Source: Mycolicibacter heraklionensis (GTDB taxonomy: Bacteria > Actinomycetota > Actinomycetes > Mycobacteriales > Mycobacteriaceae). Taken from it: 64,000 bases of DNA. Positions 9,011-17,321 of the stretch are shown in pieces. Below the pieces are notes generated by a model. It worked only from the letters and a program-made list of their open reading frames with translations, did no database searches and was not told the origin of the DNA. Every line of letters begins with the position of its first letter. Position 1 is the stretch's first letter. The position numbers and the translations under genes were made by a program. Where the stretch lies: the NCBI GenBank assembly GCA_001673575.1, contig LZME01000135.1, forward strand, positions 1 through 64,000, given 5' to 3'.

Positions 9011-10330
9011 ATGTACTTCTCGTTGCTCCCGCCGGAGATCATCTCGACCAACATGTATGCCGGCCCCGGATCCGGATCGCTCATAGCCGCTGCCACGGCG
9101 TGGGGGCGTCTCGCCAGCGAATTAAGCACCGCCGCATCCGAATACAACGCGGTGCTCGCTTCGCTCACCGGTGAATCGTGGACCGGTCCGTCGGCAACGG
9201 CGATGACGGCCGCCGCCGAGCCTTACGTCGCCTGGATGTCGACGACCGCGGCCACCGCGACTCAAGCGGCCGCCCAGGCGCAGGCCGCGGCCACCGCCTA
9301 CGAAGCGGCGCACGCGGCGGTCGTTCCGCCGGAAGTCGTTACGGCCAACCGCACCCAGAACCAGATGCTGTACGCCACGAACTTCCTCGGCCAGAATCTC
9401 GCGGCCATCGCCGCCAACGAAGCCCAGTACCTGGAGATGTGGGCGCAGGACGCCGCCGCCATGCAGACTTACGCCGCATCGGCTGCCGCGGCCACCAAGA
9501 TCACCGCGTTCACCGAGCCTCCGCAGACCACCACCGGGACCGCCGAAGCCACGTCGGCGGCCAACGCAGGGTCGGCGGCAGCCACCTCGGGCAGCAACTC
9601 GATCATGGATTTCCTGGGCGACCTGGCCACGCAGTACAACACCTTCGTCAACAACCTGCTCACCCAGCTGACCGGCAATCCGAGTGCGCCGGCTAACTTC
9701 GCGTCGCTGTTCGCCGCGTTCAAGGGTCCGGCGGGACTGACCACACCGTTCAACGACATTTCGTTGTTGACCAACTTCCCCATCCAGAACGCCCTCAAGT
9801 TCGGAACTCCGGTCGGCCGGGTTTTCGAAGGCCTGCCGCTCAGCGGCCTGGGCGCCGGACTTCGGGTGGGCGGCATGGCCGGCCTGACCTCGTCGGTGTC
9901 GGCCACCATGTCCGAGGCGAACCTGGTAGGAAACCTGTCGGTCCCGCCGAGCTGGGCCTCTGCCAGCCCAGCGATCAGGCTGGCGGCCACCGGCGCGCCC
10001 ACCGCAGCCCTCGCCGCCGCCCCCGCGTCGGGGATGGCCGGTGGTCTGCTCAACCAGGCGGCGCTGGGCAGCATGGCCGGCGGCGCCCTGGGAAGTGCCA
10101 GCCCCCGCACGGTGCCCAGTGGGCGGATCCGTATTCAGGGTGGCAAGGCGAAGACTCCGGTCAAGCTCGACGCGGTGATCGCCAAGCTGCAGAGCCAGCC
10201 CGAGGCGGTCCAACACTGGAACGTCGACCAGGCCGGACTCGACGAACTGCTTGACGAGCTGTCCCGGAAGCCCGGCGTTCACGCCGTACATCTCAAGGGC
10301 GCCAAGAAAGCCGCAACCCCCCTCAGCTGA
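9011..10330 (+). CDS. PPE family protein, SVP subgroup, with C-terminal extension
   Basis: The 439-residue protein has LPPEIIS at the N terminus, the ESWTGPSA WxG turn and GNLSVPPSW in the C-terminal half, so it is an SVP-subgroup PPE. It lies 68 bp after the first PPE gene. Unlike that one, it continues about 100 residues past the SVP motif, ending in a charged segment (RIRIQGGKAKTPVKLD onward) predicted to be soluble and partly helical. The function of the tail is unknown. Confidence 0.94.
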   Translation: MYFSLLPPEIISTNMYAGPGSGSLIAAATAWGRLASELSTAASEYNAVLASLTGESWTGPSATAMTAAAEPYVAWMSTTAATATQAAAQAQAAATAYEAAHAAVVPPEVVTANRTQNQMLYATNFLGQNLAAIAANEAQYLEMWAQDAAAMQTYAASAAAATKITAFTEPPQTTTGTAEATSAANAGSAAATSGSNSIMDFLGDLATQYNTFVNNLLTQLTGNPSAPANFASLFAAFKGPAGLTTPFNDISLLTNFPIQNALKFGTPVGRVFEGLPLSGLGAGLRVGGMAGLTSSVSATMSEANLVGNLSVPPSWASASPAIRLAATGAPTAALAAAPASGMAGGLLNQAALGSMAGGALGSASPRTVPSGRIRIQGGKAKTPVKLDAVIAKLQSQPEAVQHWNVDQAGLDELLDELSRKPGVHAVHLKGAKKAATPLS

Positions 10331-10382
10331 CGCCCACCAGCGGCGCCAAAACCCTTCCCCGCCTTCCCTGAAAGAGAGTGTC

Positions 10383-11558
10383 ATGCTTCTCGAGTTCTGG
10401 CAGAACTTCACGCACAACCTGTTCAAGCCACTGCTGTTGTTCTTCTACTTCGGCTTTCTTCTCGCACTGGCCAAGGTGCCGTTCGAGTTTCCGAACGCGG
10501 TGTATCAGGGCCTGACCATGTACCTGCTGCTGGCCATCGGTTGGCACGGGGGCGAGGAACTCGCCGGTATCGACCTCTCCCAGGTCGGCGGGATCCTGGG
10601 ATTCATGCTCACCGGCTTCGTGCTGAACTTCGTGATCGGCACGGTCGCCTACCTGTTGCTGAAGTACCTGACGAAGATGCGCGAAGTCGACCGCGCAACG
10701 GTCGCCGGCTACTACGGCTCCGATTCGGCCGGAACCTTCGCGACCTGCATGGGCGTGCTGGCCACCATCGGCATGGCCTTCGACGCCTACATGCCCGTGA
10801 TGCTGGCCATCATGGAGATCCCCGGCTGCTTGGTGGCGCTGTTCCTGGTCGCCCGGTTGCGCCACCGCGGTATGGACGCCGATGGCAACATGCCTCACGA
10901 GCCGGGCTACACGGTGCCGGCCGGTTCGGTCCCGGCAGCCGTGGGCGCCACGCAGGCCGGTGATCCCACCGGCGGCCTGGCCATCGAGATGAGCCCCGAG
11001 CGTCGCGTGGAGACCGAAGCGACCTCGAACGGGCGGCTGATCAGCCGGGAACTGGTGCGAGAGGTCTTCCTCAACCCGGGCATCTGCCTGCTGCTCGGCG
11101 GTATCGCGATCGGCTTCATCAGCGGCCTGCAGGGATCGAAGGTCACCGGCGTCGACGACCCGGTCTTCGTCACCGCGTTCCAGGGCGTGCTGTGCCTCTT
11201 CCTGCTCGAAATGGGGTTGACCGCGGCGCGCAAGCTGAAGGACCTGAAGTCCGCCGGCCGTGGTTTCATCCTCTTCGGTCTGCTGGCTCCCAACCTTTTT
11301 GCAACGCTGGGCCTGTTTGTCGCACACACCTACTCACAGCTGACCGGCGTCCACTTCCAGCTGGGCACCTACGTCCTGTTCGCCGTGCTGTGCGGCGCGG
11401 CGTCGTACATCGCGGTGCCGGCGATCCAGCGACTGGCGATCCCGGAAGCCAGTCCCAGCTTGCCGTTGGCCGCATCGCTGGGCCTGACGTTCGCCTACAA
11501 CGTCACCATCGGCATCCCCCTCTACATCGAGATCGCCCGTCTCATCACCTCGCAGTAG
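10383..11558 (+). CDS. Sodium-dependent bicarbonate transport family permease (SbtA type)
   Basis: The 391-residue integral membrane protein has about ten hydrophobic segments and matches the SbtA family, which in cyanobacteria imports bicarbonate with sodium. Visible marks are GYYGSDSAGTFATCMGVL near residue 110, a long soluble loop near residues 165-220 and a second half repeating the transporter fold. An upstream in-frame start overlaps the PPE gene; the ATG at 10383, six bases after GAAAGAGAG, fits better. The 52-bp gap to the PPE gene suggests co-transcription, so the PPE proteins may serve the same solute. Confidence 0.88.
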   Translation: MLLEFWQNFTHNLFKPLLLFFYFGFLLALAKVPFEFPNAVYQGLTMYLLLAIGWHGGEELAGIDLSQVGGILGFMLTGFVLNFVIGTVAYLLLKYLTKMREVDRATVAGYYGSDSAGTFATCMGVLATIGMAFDAYMPVMLAIMEIPGCLVALFLVARLRHRGMDADGNMPHEPGYTVPAGSVPAAVGATQAGDPTGGLAIEMSPERRVETEATSNGRLISRELVREVFLNPGICLLLGGIAIGFISGLQGSKVTGVDDPVFVTAFQGVLCLFLLEMGLTAARKLKDLKSAGRGFILFGLLAPNLFATLGLFVAHTYSQLTGVHFQLGTYVLFAVLCGAASYIAVPAIQRLAIPEASPSLPLAASLGLTFAYNVTIGIPLYIEIARLITSQ

Positions 11559-11615
11559 CGGGATTGCGCAGCATGCAAGCCCCCAGCCAGCCGAGTGAAG
11601 AGTAGGAGGAACGAC

Positions 11616-11936
11616 ATGCGCACGGTGTTATCGGTCTTGAGTGTTGTCGCCGTCATCGGGTGCGCCGCACCGGCGTACGCGGATCCTGATGCCGGCGATG
11701 GCGGCGGCGACGCCGCCTTCCTAACCGCCTTAAGGGCAGCGGGGCTCACCTTCGCCAGTAGCGATCAGGCCATTGTGGCCGGCCATGCCGTCTGCAGTAT
11801 GGCTAACAACGGCGAGACGGGTTTACAGGTCGTCAAACAACTCACGACCGACAATCCCGGGCTACCCATGGACGCCGCCGCGCAGTTCGCGGCCGTCTCC
11901 GCCAATGCTTACTGCCCGCAGCACTTGCGGAAGTAG
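11616..11936 (+). CDS. Secreted DUF732 domain protein
   Basis: The 106-residue product has a signal peptide (MRTVLSVLSVVAVIGCAAPAYA) and a mature part typical of the mycobacterial DUF732 family, with two cysteines (AVCSMAN and YCPQHL) likely forming a disulfide. A strong AGGAGGA ribosome site at 11604-11610 fixes the start. It follows sbtA by 57 bp and could be the last gene of the PPE-sbtA operon. The family has no firm function. Confidence 0.85.
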   Translation: MRTVLSVLSVVAVIGCAAPAYADPDAGDGGGDAAFLTALRAAGLTFASSDQAIVAGHAVCSMANNGETGLQVVKQLTTDNPGLPMDAAAQFAAVSANAYCPQHLRK

Positions 11937-11941
11937 TCGGC

Positions 11942-13066
11942 CTACGCCTTCGTGAGTTCTGCGTAGCGGGCAATGTGGGAGTCGGTGGTTCCGAACTCGT
12001 ATTGAATCGCGGTGAGTCGCTTGAAATAGTGGCCGATCGCCAACTCTTCGGTCATGCCCATCCCGCCGTGCAATTGCACCGCCTCTTGGCCGACGAATCG
12101 GGCCGCCCGGCCGATGGTGGCCTTGCCGGCCGACACCGCGCGAGCGCGGGTGGCCTCGTCGGCCTCGAGGTTGAGGATCGCCAGATAGACCGCCGCGGCC
12201 GACTGCTCAACCTCCATGAACATGTCGACCATCCGGTGCTGCAGAGCCTGGAAGCTCCCGATGGGCTGCCCGAACTGCTGACGCTGCTTGCAGTATTCGA
12301 CGGTGTCCGCCAAGACTTTCCGCATGCAGCCGACCGCCTCGGAGCAGATCGCCGCGGCGCCCTCGTCTCGGGCCTGCGCCAATGACGGCCACGCCCGGCC
12401 ACGCTCACCGAGCAGGGCGTCGGCACCGAGCCGCAGATCGGTGAAGGTGACGTCAGCCGCGCTCCGGTCATCGATGGTGCGATACGGATGCAGGGCGATT
12501 CCCGCAGCGTCGGCCTCGGTGAGGAACAACGAGATTCCGTCTTCACCCTCGATGCGGGCGGTGACCAGCAGGTGTGTGGCCAGAGGCGCCGCGACGACCA
12601 CGATCTTCGAGCCGTTCAGCACCCAGCCGTCCCCATCGGGGCGCGCCAGGGTCTCCGCATCCTGCCACCGGTCGGCCGAACCCGGTTCTGCGGCAGCCAA
12701 TGCGGCAACCGCGGTACCAGCCACGAGTTTCTTGAGCACGTCGGCTGCCACCGGGCTGCCGGAACGGCGCAGCAGACCGCCGGCGACGACGACGGCGTCG
12801 ACATACGGTTCGATCACCAGCGCATGCCCGAGAGCCTCGGTGATGACCATGAGTTCGACTGCGCCGCCGCCAATTCCATCGAATTCTTCGGGGAACGTCG
12901 CCCCCAGAATGCCCAGTTCACCGGCGAAGGCACGCCAGATCTCGGGCTGCCATCCGGCGCCGGTCTTGGCCGCGGCACGGCTCGTCTCGAGATCGTAGCG
13001 CGCGGCGAGGAACTTGGTGATGCCGTCACGCAGCATCTGCTGCTCATTGTTCACGTTGAAGTCCAT
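11942..13066 (-). CDS. Acyl-CoA dehydrogenase (FadE), short partner
   Basis: A flavin-dependent acyl-CoA dehydrogenase of 374 residues with the ACAD N-terminal helical, middle beta and C-terminal helical domains (VQLHGGMGMTEE near the C terminus). Its start overlaps the stop of the upstream dehydrogenase in a TAATG junction. Such pairs often form heteromeric ACAD complexes, as FadE28-FadE29 do in steroid side-chain breakdown. In this copy the middle domain is less conserved than in its partner, which fits a two-subunit enzyme. The substrate is unknown. Confidence 0.9.
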   Translation of the reverse strand: MDFNVNNEQQMLRDGITKFLAARYDLETSRAAAKTGAGWQPEIWRAFAGELGILGATFPEEFDGIGGGAVELMVITEALGHALVIEPYVDAVVVAGGLLRRSGSPVAADVLKKLVAGTAVAALAAAEPGSADRWQDAETLARPDGDGWVLNGSKIVVVAAPLATHLLVTARIEGEDGISLFLTEADAAGIALHPYRTIDDRSAADVTFTDLRLGADALLGERGRAWPSLAQARDEGAAAICSEAVGCMRKVLADTVEYCKQRQQFGQPIGSFQALQHRMVDMFMEVEQSAAAVYLAILNLEADEATRARAVSAGKATIGRAARFVGQEAVQLHGGMGMTEELAIGHYFKRLTAIQYEFGTTDSHIARYAELTKA

Positions 13067-14298
13067 TAGAGCCCCAATGCCGCCTTGGCCAGAATATTCC
13101 GCTGAATTTCGTTGCTACCGGCGTAGATCGAGCCGGCCCGGTCGTTGAAATAGCGCAGTGGAGCTACCGCCTGCCACGGTTCGCCAGACGCATATCCGTC
13201 GGCGGGCGGCTGGTAGTCGGCGATCGGTCCCCCCGGCGCGGTGACATGCGGCTGATAGATGCGTCCGCGCGGGCCGGCCGCTTCCAACGCCAGGGCGGTC
13301 AGTTCCTGGCTCAGCTCGGTGCCCAAGATCTTGAGCATCGACGACGAGGCCCCTGGGTTGCGTCCCTCGGCGACGGCGGTGAGCACCTGGTATTCCAGGA
13401 TCTCCAATACCTCGGCGCGAATCCGTGCGTCCGCCAGCTTGCGCATGAAGGCGTCGTCGTCGGCGAGCTTGCCACCGCCCGGTCCCGGCTGATTCTTGGC
13501 CGCCGTGGCGATCTCCTCGGCCACCACCTGCAGGCCCGGCGCCACCGCGCCGCCGCCACGCTCGAATTCGAGCAGATACTTCGCGACTGTCCAGCCGTTG
13601 TCGATCTCACCGATGACGTTGGCCTTGGGGACGCGCACCTCGTCGAAGAACACCTGATTCTGGATCTCTTCGCCGGAGGTCATCACCAGCGGCCGGATCT
13701 CGATACCGGGCGAGGTCATGTCGATCAGCACGAACGTGATGCCTTGCTGCTTCTTGGCGGTCCGGGAGGTGCGCACCAGAGCGAACATCCAATTCGCCTC
13801 GCCCGCGTGCGTGGTCCAGATCTTGCTGCCGGTGCAGACCAGGTCGTCGCCGTCGACCGTGGCCGCCATCGACAAGGCGGCCAAGTCCGATCCGGCCTCC
13901 GGTTCGGAGTACCCCTGACAGAAGAACACCTCACCGGTGAGAATCCGGGGCAAGAAGTAGTCCTTCTGTGCGTCCGTTCCGTACCGGACGATCGCGTGCG
14001 CGACCATCCGGATTCCCATCGGCGACAACGACGGTGCGCCGGCAAGCGTCGACTCGCGACTGAAGATGTAGTGCTGAGTCAGGCTCCAATCACAGCCGCC
14101 GTGCTCCACCGGCCACGCGGGCGCAGCCCAACCCCGCTCGTGCAGAATCGCCTGCCACGCCATGCTGGCCTCATGATCGGCATAGACACTGGTCATCAGC
14201 CGACCCGCGCGACGCAGCTCCGGGGTCAGCTTCTGGTCGAGAAAATCCCGCACCTCTGCTTGAAACGCCCGGTCTTCCTCCGACCACCGCAGATCCAT
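13066..14298 (-). CDS. Acyl-CoA dehydrogenase (FadE), long partner
   Basis: A 410-residue acyl-CoA dehydrogenase with clear family blocks: CQGYSEPEAGSDLAAL (FAD site), GSKIWTTHA, and the C-terminal YAGSNEIQRNILAKAALGL. ATG 14298 is chosen over a TTG one codon upstream because a GGGGAG ribosome site precedes it. It lies between an NTF2-like gene and a second dehydrogenase on the same strand, in a catabolic operon that begins at 15761. Confidence 0.93.
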   Translation of the reverse strand: MDLRWSEEDRAFQAEVRDFLDQKLTPELRRAGRLMTSVYADHEASMAWQAILHERGWAAPAWPVEHGGCDWSLTQHYIFSRESTLAGAPSLSPMGIRMVAHAIVRYGTDAQKDYFLPRILTGEVFFCQGYSEPEAGSDLAALSMAATVDGDDLVCTGSKIWTTHAGEANWMFALVRTSRTAKKQQGITFVLIDMTSPGIEIRPLVMTSGEEIQNQVFFDEVRVPKANVIGEIDNGWTVAKYLLEFERGGGAVAPGLQVVAEEIATAAKNQPGPGGGKLADDDAFMRKLADARIRAEVLEILEYQVLTAVAEGRNPGASSSMLKILGTELSQELTALALEAAGPRGRIYQPHVTAPGGPIADYQPPADGYASGEPWQAVAPLRYFNDRAGSIYAGSNEIQRNILAKAALGL

Positions 14299-14403
14299 CA
14301 ATCTCCCCTGCCGTACCGGCGGATAGACACTTTTCCGCGCAGTCTAGCCGCCGCGCTATCCGGCTCGACTCCGGCCGCCTGGGCCAATACACCGCGGGCT
14401 CGC

Positions 14404-14898
14404 CTAACGGATACGCCCAGCGATGCCGTCCACCAACAGCGCGCGCCCCTCCTCGGCGCCGTCGAGCATCCGGGTGATCCGCTTGACGATCTGCCACTGC
14501 CTGGGCGAGCCGGCCGCCCGCTTGAGGTGAAAGTAGTTGGCGCCGCCGCGCGCGACGCGAAACTGGTCGCCCTGTTTGACCAGCAGTGTCGACTCGCATA
14601 CGGCGACCGCCTCGTCACCGTTCACGGTGACCACCGCCGGGCCCAGAAAGTGCGTACATCCCCGCGCGATCAGATCCTGGTGCCCACGAGAGCGCACCAT
14701 CGCCGCAATCTCCTCGCGGCCGTTCATCAGCCAGTTCTCGACGTCGTAGATGCCATCGTGTTGCCACAGCGCTGCGGTGGATTCGGGGTCGCCGGCGTCC
14801 ACCAGCGGGCCATAGGACGCGATCAGCCGCTCGATCGCGCGCTCGTCCTCGATCTGCTGCAGACGCCGCTCCAGTTCGGCCAGGCGTTGCTCGATCAT
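14404..14898 (-). CDS. NTF2/SnoaL-like fold protein
   Basis: A 164-residue protein with an N-terminal helix (EQRLAELERRLQQIEDERAIERLIASYGPLVDAGD) leading into the cone-shaped NTF2 fold (ALWQHDGIYDV; ARGCTHFLGPAVVTVNGDEA). Members in catabolic clusters act as small-molecule isomerases, dehydratases or cyclases. It overlaps the upstream LLM gene by 4 bp (ATGA), so it is translationally coupled. No catalytic assignment is possible from sequence alone. Confidence 0.82.
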   Translation of the reverse strand: MIEQRLAELERRLQQIEDERAIERLIASYGPLVDAGDPESTAALWQHDGIYDVENWLMNGREEIAAMVRSRGHQDLIARGCTHFLGPAVVTVNGDEAVAVCESTLLVKQGDQFRVARGGANYFHLKRAAGSPRQWQIVKRITRMLDGAEEGRALLVDGIAGRIR

Positions 14899-15761
14899 CG
14901 CCCCTCCCGTCGTGTCAGGTCGGCCAGCTCGGCCAGTGCGATCAGCTGGTCACGGAAGTGCGCCGCAGAGCGCGCCGCGATCACGCAGCTGACGTCCGTG
15001 GCACCGATGTCGGCAAGCCTGCTGATCCGATCGAGGGTCTGCTGCGGGGCGCCGATCGGATCCAGCGGCGGCGTCGACAACACGATCGCGAATCCGTCCG
15101 GGAGGTCCACGGAGCCAAGATATTTCGTCAGCTCGTCGACGGTGAGGCCGAACGGTGTCCAGCCGTCGCCCAAGTTCACCGCCCGCCTAAGCGAGCGGCG
15201 GGTGCGTCCCCCCACCCAGATCGGCACCCGCTGTTGCACCGCGCACGGCTGCACGACCATCGAGTCGAATCGGTAGAAGGCGCCGTGATAGGCGGGGTGG
15301 GTGGTCGACAGCGACGCCCGCAACGCCTTCATCGCGTCGTCAGCGCGGGCACCGCGGTCATCCCACGCGCAGCCGAGCAGGTCGAACTCCTCACGCAGCG
15401 AGCCGACCCCGACGCCCAGGGTCAGCCGGCCGCCGCTGAGCCGGTCGAGGGTCCCGTAGCGTTTGGCGAGCTCCAGCGGATGGTGATAGCCCAGCACCAC
15501 AACCGATGTCACCAATCGAATCGAGTGAGTGCGAGCGGCGAGAAACGCCAGTGTTGCCAACGGATCCCAGTAGGTCGTCCCCCGACCGACCGCGGCCTCG
15601 GCGGGTACCGCGACATGTTCCGAGCAGGTGAGGTAGGCGAACCCGAGTTCATCGGCGGCCGAGGCGATCTCGCTGATGTCCTCGACGCTGCCCTCGGCCT
15701 CCCAGCTCGACGCTGCACCAGGGACCTGAATGACGATCGGCGTCGCCAGACCAAGCCGCAT
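14895..15761 (-). CDS. LLM class F420-dependent oxidoreductase
   Basis: A 288-residue TIM-barrel protein of the luciferase-like family, F420-type subgroup: MRLGLATPIVIQVPG start, FAYLTCSEHVAVP, and GRLTLGVGVGSLREEFDLLG. It probably oxidises or reduces an organic substrate with coenzyme F420. It is the first gene of a minus-strand operon (LLM, NTF2-like, two FadE) and is divergent from an SDR gene over a 121-bp region that holds two palindromes. Confidence 0.88.
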   Translation of the reverse strand: MRLGLATPIVIQVPGAASSWEAEGSVEDISEIASAADELGFAYLTCSEHVAVPAEAAVGRGTTYWDPLATLAFLAARTHSIRLVTSVVVLGYHHPLELAKRYGTLDRLSGGRLTLGVGVGSLREEFDLLGCAWDDRGARADDAMKALRASLSTTHPAYHGAFYRFDSMVVQPCAVQQRVPIWVGGRTRRSLRRAVNLGDGWTPFGLTVDELTKYLGSVDLPDGFAIVLSTPPLDPIGAPQQTLDRISRLADIGATDVSCVIAARSAAHFRDQLIALAELADLTRREGR

Positions 15762-15827
15762 CAGCGGGACCGACTCCGGTGACCGTTGTACCGCAAGGGC
15801 TCTACGCCTTTCGTTGCGTCGCGCTAG

Positions 15828-15840
15828 TGAGGTAGCCTCA
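15828..15840. promoter_or_regulatory. Palindrome TGAGG-TAG-CCTCA in the divergent promoter region
   Basis: Perfect 5-bp arms with a 3-nt spacer, lying between the LLM start (15761) and the SDR start (15883). It could be a second operator or part of the minus-strand promoter. Confidence 0.35.
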
Positions 15841-15849
15841 TCGAGGTAA

Positions 15850-15869
15850 AACTAGAATGAATTTTAGTT
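15850..15869. promoter_or_regulatory. Putative TetR operator
   Basis: AACTAGAATGAATTTTAGTT is palindromic at 16 of 20 positions and AT-rich in a GC-rich background. It ends 2 nt before the GGAGG ribosome site of the SDR gene, whose operon includes a TetR regulator, so autorepression is likely. The core TNNAATNNATTNNA resembles in layout the KstR motif TNNAACNNGTTNNA but differs in the half site. Confidence 0.6.
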
Positions 15870-15882
15870 ATGGAGGCATCTC

Positions 15883-16704
15883 TTGTCTAGCGGTGATCGA
15901 TCCGAGTGGGCGCAGCAGTACGGCCCCTGGGCGGTGGTCGCCGGCGGCTCGGAGGGCGTCGGCGCCGAGTTCGCGTTCCAGCTGGCCGAAGCCGGTATCG
16001 ATCTGGTCCTGATCGCGCGCAAGCCAGACCCGCTGCGTGAGACCGCCGATCGGTGCAGGACCCGCGGCGTGCGCGTCCGCGAGCTGGAGGTCGACCTGAC
16101 CGCCGCGGATGCGGTTACCCGGATCGCCGAGGCGACGTCGGACATCGAAGTCGGGTTGCTGATCTACAACGCGGGAGCCAACACTCACAGCGCGGAATTC
16201 CTCGACGGCGATCTGGCTGCCTTCGAGCGCGTGCTCGACCTGAACGTACGGACGCCGCTGGCGCTGATCCACCATTTCGGGGGGCCGATGCGCCTCCGGC
16301 GCCGCGGCGGTCTGCTGCTGGTGGGGTCGCTGACCGGGTATCTCGGTTCGGCGCGGCAGACCGTTTACGGAGGCGCGAAGGCGTTCACCCGGATCTACGC
16401 CGAGGGCCTCTGGCTGGAGTTGCGCGACTACAACGTGCACGTCTTGGAGTTGGTGCTCGGCGTGACCAGGACGCCTGCCATGGCCCGGGCGGGCCTTAAC
16501 TTCGATGTACCGGGGCTGCGGGTGTCCGATCCGGCCGAGGTCGCCCGCGAAGGCCTCGACCAGCTCTCCCGGGGACCGGTGCACGTCATCTCGGCCCACG
16601 CCGACAGTCCTGCCCTGCACGCCACCGCGGATCGTGCCAATGCCGTCCTCGCCTCACATCGGCTGATGCAGAAGCTGCTCTCAGGCGGCATCCCGAGCCG
16701 CTGA
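15883..16704 (+). CDS. SDR family oxidoreductase
   Basis: A 273-residue short-chain dehydrogenase with a Rossmann start (WAVVAGGSEGVGAEFAFQLAEAG), NAG motif (IYNAGANTHS) and catalytic YGGAK (Tyr and Lys). It starts with TTG 15883, six bases after GGAGG; the ATG at 15870 runs into a stop after six codons. It overlaps the downstream TetR gene by one base (TGATG). Substrate unknown; the cofactor is probably NADP(H) or NAD(H). Confidence 0.9.
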   Translation: MSSGDRSEWAQQYGPWAVVAGGSEGVGAEFAFQLAEAGIDLVLIARKPDPLRETADRCRTRGVRVRELEVDLTAADAVTRIAEATSDIEVGLLIYNAGANTHSAEFLDGDLAAFERVLDLNVRTPLALIHHFGGPMRLRRRGGLLLVGSLTGYLGSARQTVYGGAKAFTRIYAEGLWLELRDYNVHVLELVLGVTRTPAMARAGLNFDVPGLRVSDPAEVAREGLDQLSRGPVHVISAHADSPALHATADRANAVLASHRLMQKLLSGGIPSR

Positions 16705-17321
16705 TGCCCCGCCCGCCGGTTGAGCGCGACGCCGCTGTTCCCACCACGCCCGCACAACGGCAACGCTGCGAACGCATCCTTGCCACCGCGGCCCGACTCG
16801 GTGCCCGCGACGGGCTGGAGGCCGTCCGGATGCAGGATGTGGCCGACCAATCGGCGGTATCGATCGCGACCCTCTACCGCTACTACCCCACCAAGCATCA
16901 CTTGTTCAGCGCCTTGTTGTTGCACTACACCCAGACCGCCGGTCCGTCGCACCCACCGACAGGCTGTCCGGCGGCCGACGTCACCGATCTCATGGTCGGC
17001 ATCTGCCGTTCGATGCTCGCGCGACCTCGGCTGGCTCGCGCAATGATCACCTCCGTCAACGCCCGGCGCTCCGAGTCGGCGGCAACCGGGGACTTCGACC
17101 TGCGTGCCAACATCTTGTCGGTCGCCGGGCTCTCCCGGCCCGCACCGCGGGACATCCAGTTGGCGCTTCTGGTGGAGCAGTGCGCCTACGGAATCTTGTC
17201 CTGGGCGGTGATGGGTGAGACGACGCCCGCGCAGGCCGAACGCGACATGCGGCGCGCCTGCGAGCTGCTGCTAGCGCCCTGGCGTAGTGGTGCGCACACC
17301 GGGCCCGCGACGCTGCGCTGA
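16704..17321 (+). CDS. TetR/AcrR family transcriptional regulator
   Basis: A 205-residue regulator with a typical N-terminal helix-turn-helix (RILATAARLGARDGLEAVRMQDVADQSAVSIATLYRYYPTKHHLFSALL) and an all-helical ligand domain. It is coupled to the SDR gene and probably binds the palindrome at 15850-15869. Its last 51 bp overlap the end of the convergent membrane-protein gene. Confidence 0.92.
   Translation: MPRPPVERDAAVPTTPAQRQRCERILATAARLGARDGLEAVRMQDVADQSAVSIATLYRYYPTKHHLFSALLLHYTQTAGPSHPPTGCPAADVTDLMVGICRSMLARPRLARAMITSVNARRSESAATGDFDLRANILSVAGLSRPAPRDIQLALLVEQCAYGILSWAVMGETTPAQAERDMRRACELLLAPWRSGAHTGPATLR

Noticed and set aside
13246..15276. 676-codon plus-strand open frame
   Set aside because: Antisense to two FadE genes, an NTF2-like gene and an LLM gene; no domain; Arg- and His-rich composition typical of shadows in GC-rich DNA.
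17271..17321. Frameshift or misannotation at the overlapping convergent gene ends
   Set aside because: Both reading frames are intact and have their own stops; 51-bp convergent overlaps are ordinary in mycobacteria.
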